Positions 10,587 to 20,991 of a stretch of 64,000 bases of DNA are shown here, piece by piece. The stretch lies in assembly GCA_900469345.1 (NCBI GenBank), contig UBWZ01000009.1, positions 27,207 to 91,206 on the forward strand, read 5' to 3'. Origin of the DNA: Hyphomicrobiales bacterium (lineage in GTDB: Bacteria; Pseudomonadota; Alphaproteobacteria; Rhizobiales; Rhizobiaceae). Position 1 is the stretch's first letter; each line of letters starts with the position of its first letter. Made by a program: the position numbers and the translations under genes. A model generated the notes under the pieces. That model did not search any database and was not told the DNA's origin. It worked only from the letters and a program-made list of their open reading frames with translations.

Positions 10587-10607
10587 CGCCACCCCTTACC
10601 TTCAATG

Positions 10608-10638
10608 AAAAAAGGCGGCCCCGTTGACCGCCTTTTTT
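10608..10638. terminator. bidirectional terminator between gph and the L,D-transpeptidase gene
   Basis: A6-GGCGG (10608-10618) pairs with CCGCC-T6 (10628-10638) around a 9-base loop. It is 22 bases past gph and 24 past the convergent L,D-transpeptidase gene, so it can serve both. Confidence 0.88.
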
Positions 10639-10661
10639 CGTGTCGTGATCGTGCAACCCTA

Positions 10662-12743
10662 TCAGATGCGGCTGGCGCGCGCCTTGGTGGTGGCCTCGAA
10701 TGCCTTCATCGTCGCGGCGTCGCGGCCATAGACATCGTCGAAGTACTCGACGCGTCCGTCCTTGTTCGGCCACGCGGTGAAATAGGCCACGTAGACGGGG
10801 ATCTTGGCCGGCACCTTGACCGCGGCATTCTGGCCGGCGGCGATGCGTGCATCGACGTCCTGCTGGGTGGTGCCGAGAACCGCCGCCGCCATCTTGCGCG
10901 GCTCCGCGAGGCGGACGCAGCCGTGGCTGAGCGCCCGCATATCACGCTGGAAGAAGCTCTTGGACGGCGTATCGTGCATGTAGATGGCGTGCGCATTCGG
11001 GAACAGGATCTTCAGGTCGCCCAGCGCATTGTCGCCCGACGGCGGCTGGCGGACCGAAATGTTCTGGGTCGAGCCATACCAGTTGACGCTGCTGGACGGC
11101 ACGGCCTTGCCGTTGACCGCGACCTCGTACCCCATGCGATCGAGATAGCTCGGATCCTGGCGCAGATGCGGCAGCATCTCGTTGACGATGATCGACTGCG
11201 GCACACCCCAGTAGGGGTTGAACTCGACCGTCTCGATCTCGTCCTGGAAGAAGAAGGTCTGGTGAGCCTTGGCGCCGACGACGACGCGCATCGAGAACTG
11301 CTCGGCGCCGTGGTCGTGGTAGGCGGCGGTAAAGGCCGGCTGGTTGATGAAGACATAGCGCTGGCCGAGATCGTTCGGCAGCCAGCGGGCCTGTTCCATC
11401 GCGACAACCAGCTTGCCGACCTTGTCCTCGGCCCTGTCGCCGACCATCTTGCGCACCGTCGCCGAACCGATGACGCCGTCAGGCTTCAGGCCGACCTCGC
11501 TCTGGAAGGTCTTGACGACCTCGACGAGCTCGGGCGTGTAATCCTGTGTCTGGGTGTAGGCGGCAAAGGTGGCTGCATGCTTGGTCTTCAGCGCCTCGGA
11601 TCCGGAATGCTGGATCGCGGCCATGACGCCGGGCATGTCGGGGCTCGAGGCGCCCGGCTTCAACAACAGTTTTTCCGGCAGGGCGACGCGCGCCGTTTCG
11701 CTGCCCGCCTCGGCGAGCAGGCGGTCGAGTTCGGTCTTGAGCGCCTGGAACTCCTTGCCCTGGGGAACCAGCCCCTGCAGGTAGGCGACCGGATCCTGGC
11801 CCTGGGCGGCCGGGAGAATCGCGGCAAGATCGACGTCCTTGCGCTTGAAATCGTGGTAGCCCGAGATGCCGTTCGGATCGAGCCGGCCGCGTACCATGTC
11901 CTGGGCGAAGGCGAGAACCTTTGCCGACATCGCCAGTTCGAACTGCATCAGCGCGCGGTCGTGACCATCGCCCGGCGACGCCGTGACGGCCGGCGTATCC
12001 GTGGCCGGCGCGTCCGTGGCAGGTAGTGCGGGAGCGTCGTCACCAACCTGCGATGCCGATGCGACCTCGGTCGGCGCCTGAACCGGCGCGGTCACGCTGG
12101 CGGTAGTCAGCGCCGGAGCCTCCAGCACGTAATCGGACGGCTCGAGGCCGAACTGATCGGCATGCTTCAACAGCTCGAGAACGCCGCGCGCCTTGTCGTT
12201 GACGTCACCGGCCGCGACCCAGAGAGGCGTCGTATTGGTGGCGTAGAATGCTTCGAGGGCCGAGGCGATGTCGGGTGTAGCGACAACCCGCGCCTGTGCG
12301 ATGAAACGTGCGGCGTCGGTGGCCGAAGCGGAGGCAAATCCGGTGGTCCTGACCGCGCGTCCCGCGGCAGCCTTGTAGGTATAATACTGGGGACCGGCGA
12401 CCTTCGGCAGCGGCTCCGGATCGGCAAGCGCCCGCTCGGTCGGCATGCGGCCGACGTCGACGCCCGGAAGCGCCGACTCGGCGCGGCCACGGCCCTGGCC
12501 GGGTCCGCCGCGGATGAAATCCATCAGGGTCATCGCCTGCGCCGGGGCGGCGGCACCCGCTACAATCGAAATTCCGGACAAGAGGGCCAGCGCAATGGAG
12601 GCCTTGTTTCTGGGTCTGTGGTGCAATGTCGTCCCCGTCACCTGTATCCGCACTGATTTGCGGCCAACACTTACCACGCCATCTAGTCGATGACATGCGC
12701 GATGCAAAGAAGCGCCGATGGGTCGAAAAGCGCGAACGCTCAC
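10662..12743 (-). CDS. L,D-transpeptidase (YcbB/LdtD-like)
   Basis: An exported L,D-transpeptidase of the large YcbB type that makes 3-3 peptide cross-links in peptidoglycan. Seen: a signal peptide (IALALLSGISIVAGAAAPAQA), an Ala/Pro-rich N-terminal region, a segment LWVAAGDVNDKARGVLELL typical of YcbB N-domains, a peptidoglycan-binding repeat VVKTFQSEVGLKPDGVIG at about residue 435, and a YkuD domain with catalytic His and Cys in HDTPSK...SHGCVRL at about residue 600. The start is uncertain: GTG at 12743 gives 693 residues, but GTG at 12653 puts the signal peptide in a more usual place. Neither has a clear ribosome site. Confidence 0.88.
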   Translation of the reverse strand: MSVRAFRPIGASLHRACHRLDGVVSVGRKSVRIQVTGTTLHHRPRNKASIALALLSGISIVAGAAAPAQAMTLMDFIRGGPGQGRGRAESALPGVDVGRMPTERALADPEPLPKVAGPQYYTYKAAAGRAVRTTGFASASATDAARFIAQARVVATPDIASALEAFYATNTTPLWVAAGDVNDKARGVLELLKHADQFGLEPSDYVLEAPALTTASVTAPVQAPTEVASASQVGDDAPALPATDAPATDTPAVTASPGDGHDRALMQFELAMSAKVLAFAQDMVRGRLDPNGISGYHDFKRKDVDLAAILPAAQGQDPVAYLQGLVPQGKEFQALKTELDRLLAEAGSETARVALPEKLLLKPGASSPDMPGVMAAIQHSGSEALKTKHAATFAAYTQTQDYTPELVEVVKTFQSEVGLKPDGVIGSATVRKMVGDRAEDKVGKLVVAMEQARWLPNDLGQRYVFINQPAFTAAYHDHGAEQFSMRVVVGAKAHQTFFFQDEIETVEFNPYWGVPQSIIVNEMLPHLRQDPSYLDRMGYEVAVNGKAVPSSSVNWYGSTQNISVRQPPSGDNALGDLKILFPNAHAIYMHDTPSKSFFQRDMRALSHGCVRLAEPRKMAAAVLGTTQQDVDARIAAGQNAAVKVPAKIPVYVAYFTAWPNKDGRVEYFDDVYGRDAATMKAFEATTKARASRI

Positions 12744-13018
12744 CGGCCGATGCTTCGAAGCAGCCGGAAGGTTAAGAAACTATTGGTTAAATTTTTACTG
12801 ACAGGCAACGATGGTTAACACATTCCTCGCCTGCGACCGCTGCACAATTCTCCCCCTCGTGTCTCAAAAAGCACGCAGCGCCGGCCTTGAAACGCCGCGC
12901 CTGCGGGCTTGCGGACGGATCGCAATCGTATAGTAATGCCGCCGCCGGCCATGCAGGCGGTCACGCCTTGTTGATCTGCCGCTCCGGCTCGAATGAGACG
13001 CGAACAGAGGCAGCGACC

Positions 13019-14410
13019 ATGGCAACCACCCGCACCGAATCCGATACGTTTGGCCCGATCGAGGTGGCGAGCGACCGCTACTGGGGCGCGCAGGCGCAAC
13101 GCTCGCTCGGCAACTTCAAGATCGGCTGGGAAAAGCAGCCGCTCGCCGTCGTGCGGGCACTCGGCATCGTCAAGCAGGCGGCGGCGCGCGCCAACATGCA
13201 GCTGGCCGGGCTTGATGCTTCGGTCGGCAAGGCGATCATCGATGCGGCCCAGGAGGTGATCGACGGCAAGCTCGACGATCATTTTCCGCTGGTCGTCTGG
13301 CAGACGGGCTCCGGCACGCAGTCGAACATGAACGCCAACGAGGTGATCTCCAACCGGGCGATCGAAATGCTCGGCGGCGTGATGGGCTCGAAGAAGCCGG
13401 TGCATCCGAACGACCACGTCAACATGAGCCAGTCGTCCAACGACACGTATCCGACAGCCATGCACATTGCCTGCGTCGAGACCATCGTACGGCACCTGAT
13501 CCCCGCGCTGAAGCACCTGCACGCGGCGCTCGACGCCAAGGTGAAGGCGTTTGCCCATATCATCAAGATCGGACGCACCCATACCCAGGACGCGACCCCG
13601 CTGACGCTCGGCCAGGAATTTTCCGGCTATGCGGCGCAGGTCGCCTCGGCGATCGCCAATATCGAGCTGACGCTGCCGGCCCTCTCCAAACTCGCCCAGG
13701 GCGGCACGGCCGTAGGTACGGGTCTCAACGCGCCGATCGGCTTTGCGGAAAAGGTCGCCGAAGAGATCTCAACGATCACCGGCCTGCCCTTCGTCACGGC
13801 GCCGAACAAGTTCGAGGCGCTCGCCTCGCATGATTCGATGGTGTTTGCGCACGGCGCCATCAACGCGGCGGCGGCGGCCCTGTTCAAGATCGCCAACGAC
13901 ATCCGCTTCCTCGGCTCCGGCCCCCGCGCCGGTCTCGGCGAGCTGTCGCTGCCGGAGAACGAGCCGGGCTCGTCGATCATGCCGGGCAAGGTCAACCCGA
14001 CCCAGTCGGAAGCCCTCACCCAGGTCTGCGCCCATATCTTCGGAAACCACGCCGCCCTCACCTTCGCCGGCAGCCAGGGTCATTTCGAGCTCAACGTCTA
14101 CAATCCGATGATGGCCTACAACTTCCTGCAGTCCGTGCAGCTTCTCGGCGACGCCGCCGTGTCGTTCACCGACAACTGCGTCGTCGGCATCGAGGCGCGC
14201 GAGGACAATATCCGGCGGGGCGTGGAAAACTCGCTGATGCTGGTGACGGCGCTGAATGGCAAGCTCGGCTACGACATCTGCGCCAAGATCGCCAAGACGG
14301 CCCACAAGAACGGCACGACACTGCGCGAGGAAGCGGTCGGCGGCGGCTATCTCACCAATGAAGAGTTCGACCAGTATGTCCGTCCGGAGAACATGATCGG
14401 ACCGAAGTAA
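13019..14410 (+). CDS. fumC: fumarate hydratase, class II
   Basis: 463 residues beginning MATTRTESD at an ATG preceded by AGAGGCAG. The long upstream open frame from 12887 has no support. Class II fumarase signature [15 protein letters not shown] is at about residue 317, with conserved [26 protein letters not shown] and [16 protein letters not shown]. It hydrates fumarate to malate in the TCA cycle and is the oxygen-stable, iron-free form. It is flanked by a strong terminator and appears to be transcribed alone. Confidence 0.97.
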   Translation: MATTRTESDTFGPIEVASDRYWGAQAQRSLGNFKIGWEKQPLAVVRALGIVKQAAARANMQLAGLDASVGKAIIDAAQEVIDGKLDDHFPLVVWQTGSGTQSNMNANEVISNRAIEMLGGVMGSKKPVHPNDHVNMSQSSNDTYPTAMHIACVETIVRHLIPALKHLHAALDAKVKAFAHIIKIGRTHTQDATPLTLGQEFSGYAAQVASAIANIELTLPALSKLAQGGTAVGTGLNAPIGFAEKVAEEISTITGLPFVTAPNKFEALASHDSMVFAHGAINAAAAALFKIANDIRFLGSGPRAGLGELSLPENEPGSSIMPGKVNPTQSEALTQVCAHIFGNHAALTFAGSQGHFELNVYNPMMAYNFLQSVQLLGDAAVSFTDNCVVGIEAREDNIRRGVENSLMLVTALNGKLGYDICAKIAKTAHKNGTTLREEAVGGGYLTNEEFDQYVRPENMIGPK

Positions 14411-14431
14411 ACTCGGCCGGCTGGCAAACAC

Positions 14432-14464
14432 AGGAAGGTCCAAGATCTGCTGGACCTTCCTTTC
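14432..14464 (+). terminator. Rho-independent terminator of fumC
   Basis: An 11-base perfect stem AGGAAGGTCCA / TGGACCTTCCT with an 8-base loop, followed by a short T stretch, starts 21 bases after the fumC stop. Confidence 0.85.
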
Positions 14465-14592
14465 ACAGCGCACTATCATACCACAAATTTTACGAAAATG
14501 GCACAACCGCGGCGGCGCCTTGGGCGGACAAGATGCCACATTGCCAAGCTAAGTAATTCTTCTTACGCATAAATCCGCAACTCAACCTTGGC

Positions 14593-14606
14593 AGGCAGGC
14601 CTGCCT
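14593..14606. promoter_or_regulatory. 14-base perfect palindrome upstream of the diguanylate cyclase gene
   Basis: AGGCAGGCCTGCCT is its own reverse complement and lies about 100 bases before the cyclase start, in an unusually AT-rich leader (14530-14700). It could be an operator. No regulator is known to bind it, and a chance palindrome is possible. Confidence 0.25.
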
Positions 14607-14707
14607 AGACTTACCATCTGCGTTGCACTCCTTAATTATTTCCCAATATTTTTCATATACTGCTGCATTTTAAGTAAACTCTGGCTGGGCTTGGTGGGGA
14701 GTTGTCG

Positions 14708-15778
14708 ATGACGACGGCGATGGCGCAGAAGGCGCAATCTGGCGATATCGTGGGACAGATCATCTACGCTGTCCGCTCGATGGGCCTCGCGCCTATTCCG
14801 CGCAACTACCAGCTTTTCTACGAGGCCTATATCGGCTCGAATGCCGAACTGACGCGCGATCTCGCGTCGCTCGGCAGCCGCACCACCCAGGAGGAACTGG
14901 ACGAGATCGCCGGCCGCTATCTGGGCAACGGCCACGGAGCGGTGATCGAGAAAGCCCATGACCGGCTGCTGGTCGAGCTCGACTCGCTGCTGAAGCTGCT
15001 GCGCCAGGAACAGGCCTCGCTCGAGAGCTACAACCGTCTGCTCGGCGAGACGGCGATGCGCATCAATTCGAAGACCAATTTCTCGTCGGAGCTGATCCGC
15101 AACGCCATCGCGCTTCTGACGGAAGCGACCGGCGACACGATGGCGCATGGCGAAAAGACAGTCGGCGGCGTGGCGGAGCGGTCCCACGAGATGGACCAGG
15201 TGCGTAAGGAGCTCGACGAATACAAGCGCATCGCCAATACCGACTCGCTGACGCGGCTCGCCAACCGGCGCGCCTTCGACGAACGGCTGGCCGCCATTTT
15301 CGACGATCCTGCCGCGCTTCCGGTCACGGCGCTGGTGCTTGCCGACATCGACAACTTCAAGAAGATCAACGACAGCTTTGGACATCCGGTCGGCGACAAG
15401 ATCCTTGCGACCGTCGCCTCGGTAATCCGCTCGAATGTGCGCAAGGAGATCTTCGTCGCCCGGACCGGCGGCGAGGAGTTCGCGATCGTCGTGCAGGGCA
15501 ATACGGTCGAGGAGGTGATGGTCATCTGCGAGCGGGTGCGCAGGGCGCTGGAAACGCGGATCTTCCGGAACTCGCGCTCCGGGATCAATTACGGCCCGGT
15601 CACCATCTCTCTCGGCTACGCGATGGCCTGCACTGCCGCCGACCCGGGCGAGCTCTACGCCAAGTCCGACAGTGCCCTCTACCATGCCAAGCACGGCGGT
15701 CGTAACCGGACCGTCTGCTTCGAGGAGAGCATGAGGAAAGATTACGCCAGCAAGAGCTGGCTGATCTACAAGAAGTAG
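14708..15778 (+). CDS. diguanylate cyclase (GGDEF domain)
   Basis: 356 residues from the ATG at 14708, with GGGGAG a few bases upstream. Residues 1-155 form a helical sensory region without a membrane segment, of the kind found in alphaproteobacterial cyclases (PRNYQLFYEAYIG is the recognisable part). A coiled stretch QVRKELDEYKRIANTD leads into the GGDEF domain with the active-site motif RTGGEEFAIV, so cyclic di-GMP synthesis is expected. The position five residues before the motif lacks the RxxD inhibitory site, so product inhibition through that site is unlikely. It is a single gene behind an AT-rich leader. Confidence 0.9.
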   Translation: MTTAMAQKAQSGDIVGQIIYAVRSMGLAPIPRNYQLFYEAYIGSNAELTRDLASLGSRTTQEELDEIAGRYLGNGHGAVIEKAHDRLLVELDSLLKLLRQEQASLESYNRLLGETAMRINSKTNFSSELIRNAIALLTEATGDTMAHGEKTVGGVAERSHEMDQVRKELDEYKRIANTDSLTRLANRRAFDERLAAIFDDPAALPVTALVLADIDNFKKINDSFGHPVGDKILATVASVIRSNVRKEIFVARTGGEEFAIVVQGNTVEEVMVICERVRRALETRIFRNSRSGINYGPVTISLGYAMACTAADPGELYAKSDSALYHAKHGGRNRTVCFEESMRKDYASKSWLIYKK

Positions 15779-15787
15779 CGCCGTCCG

Positions 15788-16396
15788 CTACCACATGGTC
15801 TTGGCGGCGCGCTGCGGCCATTCGCGGTCGTAGGTCTCGCTGTCGAAATCAGACTTGGCCGATTTCAGCAAGGCGCCGGCGGTCGGCATGCGCTTCGGAT
15901 CGACAAACCGGTCCGGGTTCCACAGATCCGACCGCATCAGCGCGCGGGCGCACTGGAAATACACTTCCTCGGTCGTCACCACCGTCACGCTGCGCGGATG
16001 ACGGCCATCCATCTCGAAGCTCTCCAGCAATGTCGGATCAACCGAGACAACCGCCTTTCCGTTGACCCGGATGGCCGTGTTCGAGCCCGGAATGAGAAAC
16101 ATCAGGGCGACGCGCGGATCCCGCACGATGTTGATCAGCGAATCGACCCGGTTGTTGCCGCGCCAGTCGGGCAGGAGCAGCGTGTGGTCGTTCTCGACCC
16201 GCACGACGCCGCCCAGATCGCCGCGCGGCGAGCAATCGAGACCCTCGGGACCGACGGTCGCCAGCGCGACGAAAGGCGCCATCTCGATCATGCTGCGATA
16301 CTGCGGCGTCATGGCGACCGTCACCTTGGCAACGGATGCCTCGGACACCCCGTCGTAGATCTCCCGAAGCTGTTCAACCGTCGTAATGATGCTCAT
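15788..16396 (-). CDS. pyridoxamine 5'-phosphate oxidase-family flavoprotein
   Basis: 202 residues from the ATG at 16396, which has GGGGGAC at proper spacing. Further in-frame starts (ATG 16402, TTG 16411) are too close to that site. The split-barrel PPOX fold is recognised from FVALATVGPEGLDCSPRGD, LLLPDWRGNNRVDSL and NPRVALMF-like segments (here IVRDPRVALMFLIPG), the pattern of the MSMEG_1061-type FMN proteins. The substrate is unknown. It converges on the cyclase gene with only 9 bases between stops. Confidence 0.8.
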   Translation of the reverse strand: MSIITTVEQLREIYDGVSEASVAKVTVAMTPQYRSMIEMAPFVALATVGPEGLDCSPRGDLGGVVRVENDHTLLLPDWRGNNRVDSLINIVRDPRVALMFLIPGSNTAIRVNGKAVVSVDPTLLESFEMDGRHPRSVTVVTTEEVYFQCARALMRSDLWNPDRFVDPKRMPTAGALLKSAKSDFDSETYDREWPQRAAKTMW

Positions 16397-16478
16397 GTCC
16401 ATGTCCCCCAATCTGCGGCGCGCCTAGCGCGCGGATGCGACAGTGGTGTGACAGTCGTTGCCAGACCGCGCAAAGCCA

Positions 16479-16853
16479 TCAGCGCCGCACGCCTGGCGGA
16501 TCCCGGGTAAGGCCCTTTTCCGCCAGTTCGCGCTCATAGCCGGCAAACAGCTCCTGTCCCTGTTCGCCCAGTTCGCGCAGGTAGGCCCAGGTGAAGATGC
16601 CGGTGTCGTGGCCGTCGTCGAAGCCTATCCTCACGGCGTAGTTCCCAGTGGGCGTGGCGCTGGCGATGCCCACCAGGCGCTTGCCCGGCACCGTCACCTT
16701 CTGCCCGGGCCCATGGCCCTGGACCTCGGCCGACGGCGACAGGACGCGCATCGTCTCCGCCGGAATAGCAAAGCCTACCCCGTCGTTGAATGTGATCGTC
16801 AGGCTGCGGCGGTCCTTGGACACCCGCAATTCCGTCGGCCAGAGGTCGCTCAT
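16479..16853 (-). CDS. DUF971 (gamma-butyrobetaine hydroxylase-like N-terminal domain) protein
   Basis: 124 residues, a stand-alone DUF971 domain. Seen: LWPTELRVSKDRRSLTITF, a PAETMRVLSPSAEVQGHG segment, and GNYAVRIGFDDGHDTGIFTW, where Asp and His recur in the family. DUF971 also occurs as the N-terminal metal-binding domain of gamma-butyrobetaine hydroxylase and in Fe-S cluster proteins such as ApbC, but the free-standing form has no settled role. The ATG at 16853 opens the domain; the longer frame upstream lacks domain similarity. It is divergent from moaA with about 180 bases between, which suggests neighbouring but separate promoters. Confidence 0.8.
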   Translation of the reverse strand: MSDLWPTELRVSKDRRSLTITFNDGVGFAIPAETMRVLSPSAEVQGHGPGQKVTVPGKRLVGIASATPTGNYAVRIGFDDGHDTGIFTWAYLRELGEQGQELFAGYERELAEKGLTRDPPGVRR

Positions 16854-17036
16854 CGCCAGATCTCCCGTGCGCTCGTCATGCCTCGCAGGATTAGGATCTG
16901 GCGCGGGGGCGGGCAAGCCTTTTGTCGGATATCGCCATCGCGGGCGCCGATCACGCGGGGTTGCTTTTTGCGGGCCCGCCCTCCCCTTGACGGGCAGCGC
17001 CCCAGGACCCATTTTTAAGGTCAAAGGGAGACGCAA

Positions 17037-18086
17037 GTGAACAGTTTTGCAGGACAGGTCGGCGGAGCAATGCCGCTGATCTCGGACAACGGCCCGATGA
17101 TCGATCCGTTCGGCCGCGCCGTGACCTATCTGCGCGTCTCGGTGACGGATCGCTGCGATTTCCGCTGCACCTATTGCATGGCCGAAAACATGACCTTCCT
17201 GCCGAAGAAGGATCTTCTGACGCTGGAAGAGCTCGAGCGGCTCTGTTCCACCTTCATCGACAAGGGTGTTCGCAAGATCCGACTGACCGGCGGCGAGCCG
17301 CTGGTGCGCAAGAACATCATGCATCTGATTTCGGCGCTCGGCGCCAAGGTCAAGGCGGGCCTGCTCGACGAGCTGACGCTGACGACCAACGGTTCGCAGC
17401 TGACGCGCTATGCGGACGAGCTGTTCGCGGCCGGGGTGCGGCGCATCAACGTTTCGCTCGACACGCTCGATCCGCAGAAGTTCAAGGAGATCACCCGCTG
17501 GGGCGATTTCGGCAAGGTGATGGAAGGGATCGACGCGGCGCAGAAGGCGGGGCTGAAGATCAAGCTCAATGCCGTCGCTCTAAAGGGGTTCAACGACCTC
17601 GAGATTGCCGGGATGATGCGGTTCGCGCATGGCCGCGACATGGACCTGACTGTCATCGAGACCATGCCGATGGGCGAAATCGACGAGGACCGGACCGACC
17701 AGTATCTGCCGCTGTCACAGGTGCGCGCCGATCTCGAAAAGCAGTTCACGCTGAACGACATTCCCTACAAGACCGGCGGCCCGGCCCGCTATGTCGAGGT
17801 CAAGGAAACCGGCGGACGCATGGGGTTCATCACGCCCATGACCCATAACTTCTGCGAGAGCTGCAACCGCGTTCGTCTGACCTGCACTGGAACGCTCTAC
17901 ATGTGCCTTGGCCAAAACGACGCCGCGGATCTGCGCACTGCGCTTCGCGCCTCCGACAGCAACGACTACCTGTCGGCCGCCATTGACGAGGCGATCGGCC
18001 GCAAGCCGAAGGGGCACGATTTCATCATCGATCGCCAGCACAACAAGCCGGCGGTGGCGCGCCACATGAGCGTCACCGGCGGGTGA
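17037..18086 (+). CDS. moaA: GTP 3',8-cyclase MoaA (molybdenum cofactor synthesis)
   Basis: 349 residues from a GTG at 17037 preceded by GGGAGA. It is a radical SAM enzyme: the N-terminal cluster motif CDFRCTYC lies at about residues 40-47, TGGEPL binds SAM, and the C-terminal cluster ligands are in [13 protein letters not shown] with a further CLG. The chain ends in the conserved di-glycine (VTGG). It makes 3',8-cyclo-dihydro-GTP, the first step of molybdopterin synthesis. mobA and mobB, which act at the end of the same pathway, lie 4 kb downstream. Confidence 0.96.
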   Translation: MNSFAGQVGGAMPLISDNGPMIDPFGRAVTYLRVSVTDRCDFRCTYCMAENMTFLPKKDLLTLEELERLCSTFIDKGVRKIRLTGGEPLVRKNIMHLISALGAKVKAGLLDELTLTTNGSQLTRYADELFAAGVRRINVSLDTLDPQKFKEITRWGDFGKVMEGIDAAQKAGLKIKLNAVALKGFNDLEIAGMMRFAHGRDMDLTVIETMPMGEIDEDRTDQYLPLSQVRADLEKQFTLNDIPYKTGGPARYVEVKETGGRMGFITPMTHNFCESCNRVRLTCTGTLYMCLGQNDAADLRTALRASDSNDYLSAAIDEAIGRKPKGHDFIIDRQHNKPAVARHMSVTGG

Positions 18087-18106
18087 CCTGACTGCTGACG
18101 ACCACC

Positions 18107-18139
18107 AAAAAAAAGCCGCGGCAGAACCGCGGCTTTTTT
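18107..18139. terminator. bidirectional terminator between moaA and the chemoreceptor gene
   Basis: A8-GCCGCGG (18107-18121) pairs with CCGCGGC-T6 (18127-18139) around a 5-base loop. It lies 20 bases after moaA and 25 after the convergent chemoreceptor gene. Confidence 0.88.
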
Positions 18140-18164
18140 GTTTTGTTCGGGGCTCTGGTCCCCG

Positions 18165-20726
18165 TCAGGCCGCGTTGCTGCGGCCGTAGCGGACGGGAGT
18201 CCGCGATGCGCCGTGCCCGGCCGGCACGCCCTGCCCGGTCCTGAAGCGCTCGATTTTTTCCGAGAGCATCTCGACGCGGCGGCGCAGGCCGTGGATTTCG
18301 GCGTTGTTTTCCTCGACCATGGCGGCATTTCGCTGGGTGATCAGCTCCACCTCGCTCACCGCTTTCGTGACCTCGTTGATGCCGGTGGACTGCTCGCCGG
18401 TTGCCGCCGAGATGTCGGACACCAGTTTGCGAACGTCGGAGACATGCGCGATGATCTGGCTGAGCGCCTGACCGGTCTCTTCGACCAGGTGGACGCCGTT
18501 GCTGACCTGGCCCGAGCTTGCGGAGATCAACCCCTTGATCTCGCGTGCGGCAGCAGCGCAGCGCTGAGCGAGTTCGCGAACCTCCTGAGCCACCACGGCA
18601 AAGCCGCGGCCCGCCTCGCCGGCCCTTGCAGCCTCGACGCCCGCATTGAGCGCCAGAAGGTTGGTCTGGAAGGCAATCTCGTCGATGACGCTGATGATCG
18701 TGGCGATCTTTTCCGACGAGCGGCTGATCTCGGCCATGGCGCCGACGGCGCGGGCGACAACGTCACCGGAGCGCACCGCGAACTCCTCCGTCTCGTTGAC
18801 CGAGATCGAGGTCTGCCGGGCGCTGTCGGCGGTTGTACGGACGATTTCGCTCAGATGCCGCAGGGCGCGCGAGCTCTGCTCGAGAGCCGCCGCCTGCTGC
18901 TCCGTGCGGCGCGCCAGATCGTCGGCCGAGGAGGCCAGGTTGCCGGTGCCGCCGTCGATGTCGGATGCAGCCGAGCGGACGTCGGCGAGCGTCAGGCGCA
19001 GCGTTTCGATCGCCTGGTTGTAGGTATGCGCCATCTCGACGAAATCGGCCGGCAGGTCCTCGTCCATCCGGCGCTCGAGATCGCCTTCCGCGAGCCGGGC
19101 CAGAACCTCGTTGAGCGCCGTCAGCGCCTGGCGCTGTTCGGCGGCGACGCGGGCACGCTCGGCGGCGCGACGGTCGGCCTCGGCGGCGGAGGTTTCGCGC
19201 GCCGAGCTCGCTTCCTGTTCGAGCCGGACATTTTCGAGAGCCGCGTCGCGGAACACGGTGACCGAGCGCACCATGTCGCCGATCTCGTCGGCCCGTTCGC
19301 GACCCTCGATGCTGACGTCGAGTTCGCCGTCGGCGAGCCGTCTCATCACCTCGGTGACGCGGCGCAGCGGTCCGCGCAGGGTTTCGACCAGCATCAGGCC
19401 GCCGGCGATCGCCAGAAGCGTTCCCACGACCATGGCGATGACCGAGACATTGGCCGAGCGCTCGCTGTCGTGCTTGCCGATTTCCTGGGCCTGTGCCACG
19501 AAATTCTTGAGGCCCGTCATGCCGGCCGTCAGCGTCTCGGTGGCGGACGCGCGGGCGGCGCTCCATTCGCTGCCGATCGCGAGCGTCTTCGTCGTGCGGT
19601 CCACGAGCTCGTCGAGGAGCTTGCCGAGCAGCGGGCCGAAGTCGCGGGTCGTGGCATTGGTGGTGTTGAGCAGCGACACCTTGTTGCTGGCGGCGCGCAG
19701 GCTGTTGATGTCGTTCATGACCACCGACCGGGTATCGGCCGAGGGATTGCCGAGGAAGCGCTCGACGTCGAGCTGCAGCGTGTTGGCCACCTGAAGCGAC
19801 ATCTCGATCTGCGACAGGAGGTCACGCAGGCTGCCGACATCGCCTTCCATCTGCACGAAGCGCTCGGCGGCGTCGCTGGACTTCTTCGCCACGTCGGCGG
19901 TCAGATCGCCCTGCGGTTTCATGAAGGTGCTGGCAGCGACGCGCAGTGCCTGCGCCTTGTCGGCGAGTGCCGCATCGCCCTTGGCGGAGGCGAGGAACGC
20001 GTCGGTGGCCTGCATCAGCGGCTGCATGACCTTGTGGCCTTCCGACGAGAGCATGCTGTCGATCTTTTCGAATTCGCTTCTCAGCGGCTCTCCGTAAAGC
20101 GTCGCTGCCTTGACGACGGCGTCATCGTTCTCGGCGCCACGAATGGCATTGCGCAGGTTTTCCAGGCGCTTGGCGATCGACTTGTAGGCAAAGGCTTCGA
20201 ACAGCAGCTTTTTGGCGAAGCGTTCCTTGGTGTCGAACTGACGCTGGATGACCGTGACCTGCTTGTCGACGCTTGCGGAAGCGTCGCGAACGCCGTTCAG
20301 GACCTTGGCGATCTGCGCGGTATTTTCCCGGTGCTTCTGATCGATCGCCCACAACCCGTCGGTGCCGGCGGTCAGCCTGTCGGCAAGGCCCGCCACGACC
20401 GCCACACGCTCGCGGTCGCCGTCCGTCACCAGCAGCGCCTCCAGACGTCCGACGCCCTTCTCCTGCGCATCGATGCTCTGGCGCAGCGTTGCGAGGCTCG
20501 CATCGTCCGGTTTTTCGGTGAAGGACTGCAGGGCGGCCTGCAGGTTTTCGAAGTCGCCGATGTTCTCGATCGTCGCCCGCGTCACCGTCATGTGGCCGTT
20601 GAGCGTGTTGGCCGTGAAATAGCCGGCAAGACCGATACCGGCGATCAGGAACACCAAAGGCACGACAAACAGCAGAACCTTGGTGACGATCTTGCGGCCT
20701 TGAAGCAGACGGTCGATGAAAGACAT
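18165..20726 (-). CDS. methyl-accepting chemotaxis protein with large periplasmic helical sensor
   Basis: 853 residues from the ATG at 20726 (GGGAAA upstream). Order: transmembrane segment [21 protein letters not shown] at about 15-36; a roughly 390-residue periplasmic region predicted to be all helical, with no Cache fold seen; a second membrane segment [18 protein letters not shown] near 430; HAMP and a second HAMP-like stretch to about 590; then the signalling domain. The receptor hairpin tip [20 protein letters not shown] and [13 protein letters not shown], which contact CheA/CheW, are intact. No CheR-docking pentapeptide is seen at the C-terminus. The ligand is unknown. Confidence 0.93.
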   Translation of the reverse strand: MSFIDRLLQGRKIVTKVLLFVVPLVFLIAGIGLAGYFTANTLNGHMTVTRATIENIGDFENLQAALQSFTEKPDDASLATLRQSIDAQEKGVGRLEALLVTDGDRERVAVVAGLADRLTAGTDGLWAIDQKHRENTAQIAKVLNGVRDASASVDKQVTVIQRQFDTKERFAKKLLFEAFAYKSIAKRLENLRNAIRGAENDDAVVKAATLYGEPLRSEFEKIDSMLSSEGHKVMQPLMQATDAFLASAKGDAALADKAQALRVAASTFMKPQGDLTADVAKKSSDAAERFVQMEGDVGSLRDLLSQIEMSLQVANTLQLDVERFLGNPSADTRSVVMNDINSLRAASNKVSLLNTTNATTRDFGPLLGKLLDELVDRTTKTLAIGSEWSAARASATETLTAGMTGLKNFVAQAQEIGKHDSERSANVSVIAMVVGTLLAIAGGLMLVETLRGPLRRVTEVMRRLADGELDVSIEGRERADEIGDMVRSVTVFRDAALENVRLEQEASSARETSAAEADRRAAERARVAAEQRQALTALNEVLARLAEGDLERRMDEDLPADFVEMAHTYNQAIETLRLTLADVRSAASDIDGGTGNLASSADDLARRTEQQAAALEQSSRALRHLSEIVRTTADSARQTSISVNETEEFAVRSGDVVARAVGAMAEISRSSEKIATIISVIDEIAFQTNLLALNAGVEAARAGEAGRGFAVVAQEVRELAQRCAAAAREIKGLISASSGQVSNGVHLVEETGQALSQIIAHVSDVRKLVSDISAATGEQSTGINEVTKAVSEVELITQRNAAMVEENNAEIHGLRRRVEMLSEKIERFRTGQGVPAGHGASRTPVRYGRSNAA

Positions 20727-20991
20727 GGATTTCCCAATGCAGATCCTGTGCCTTCGTCGCGCAGCGGCATTCACGCAACGATTGGCTGGGCTTCCTGCAT
20801 CATGCGGAAGTGATTCCGTCTAAAGTCAGAAATTTCAGTTGAACAAGCGTTAAGGACCGACTGCGACAGGTTGCATTTCTGATTGCGCGCGAAAAAAAGC
20901 GATCCGCCCGTTTGGCGCTCCTTCCCGAGGCGCAAATGCACTGGTCTGCAGTGCCAGCGTGCTCTAATAGACGCGGCAACGGAGGAATCGC

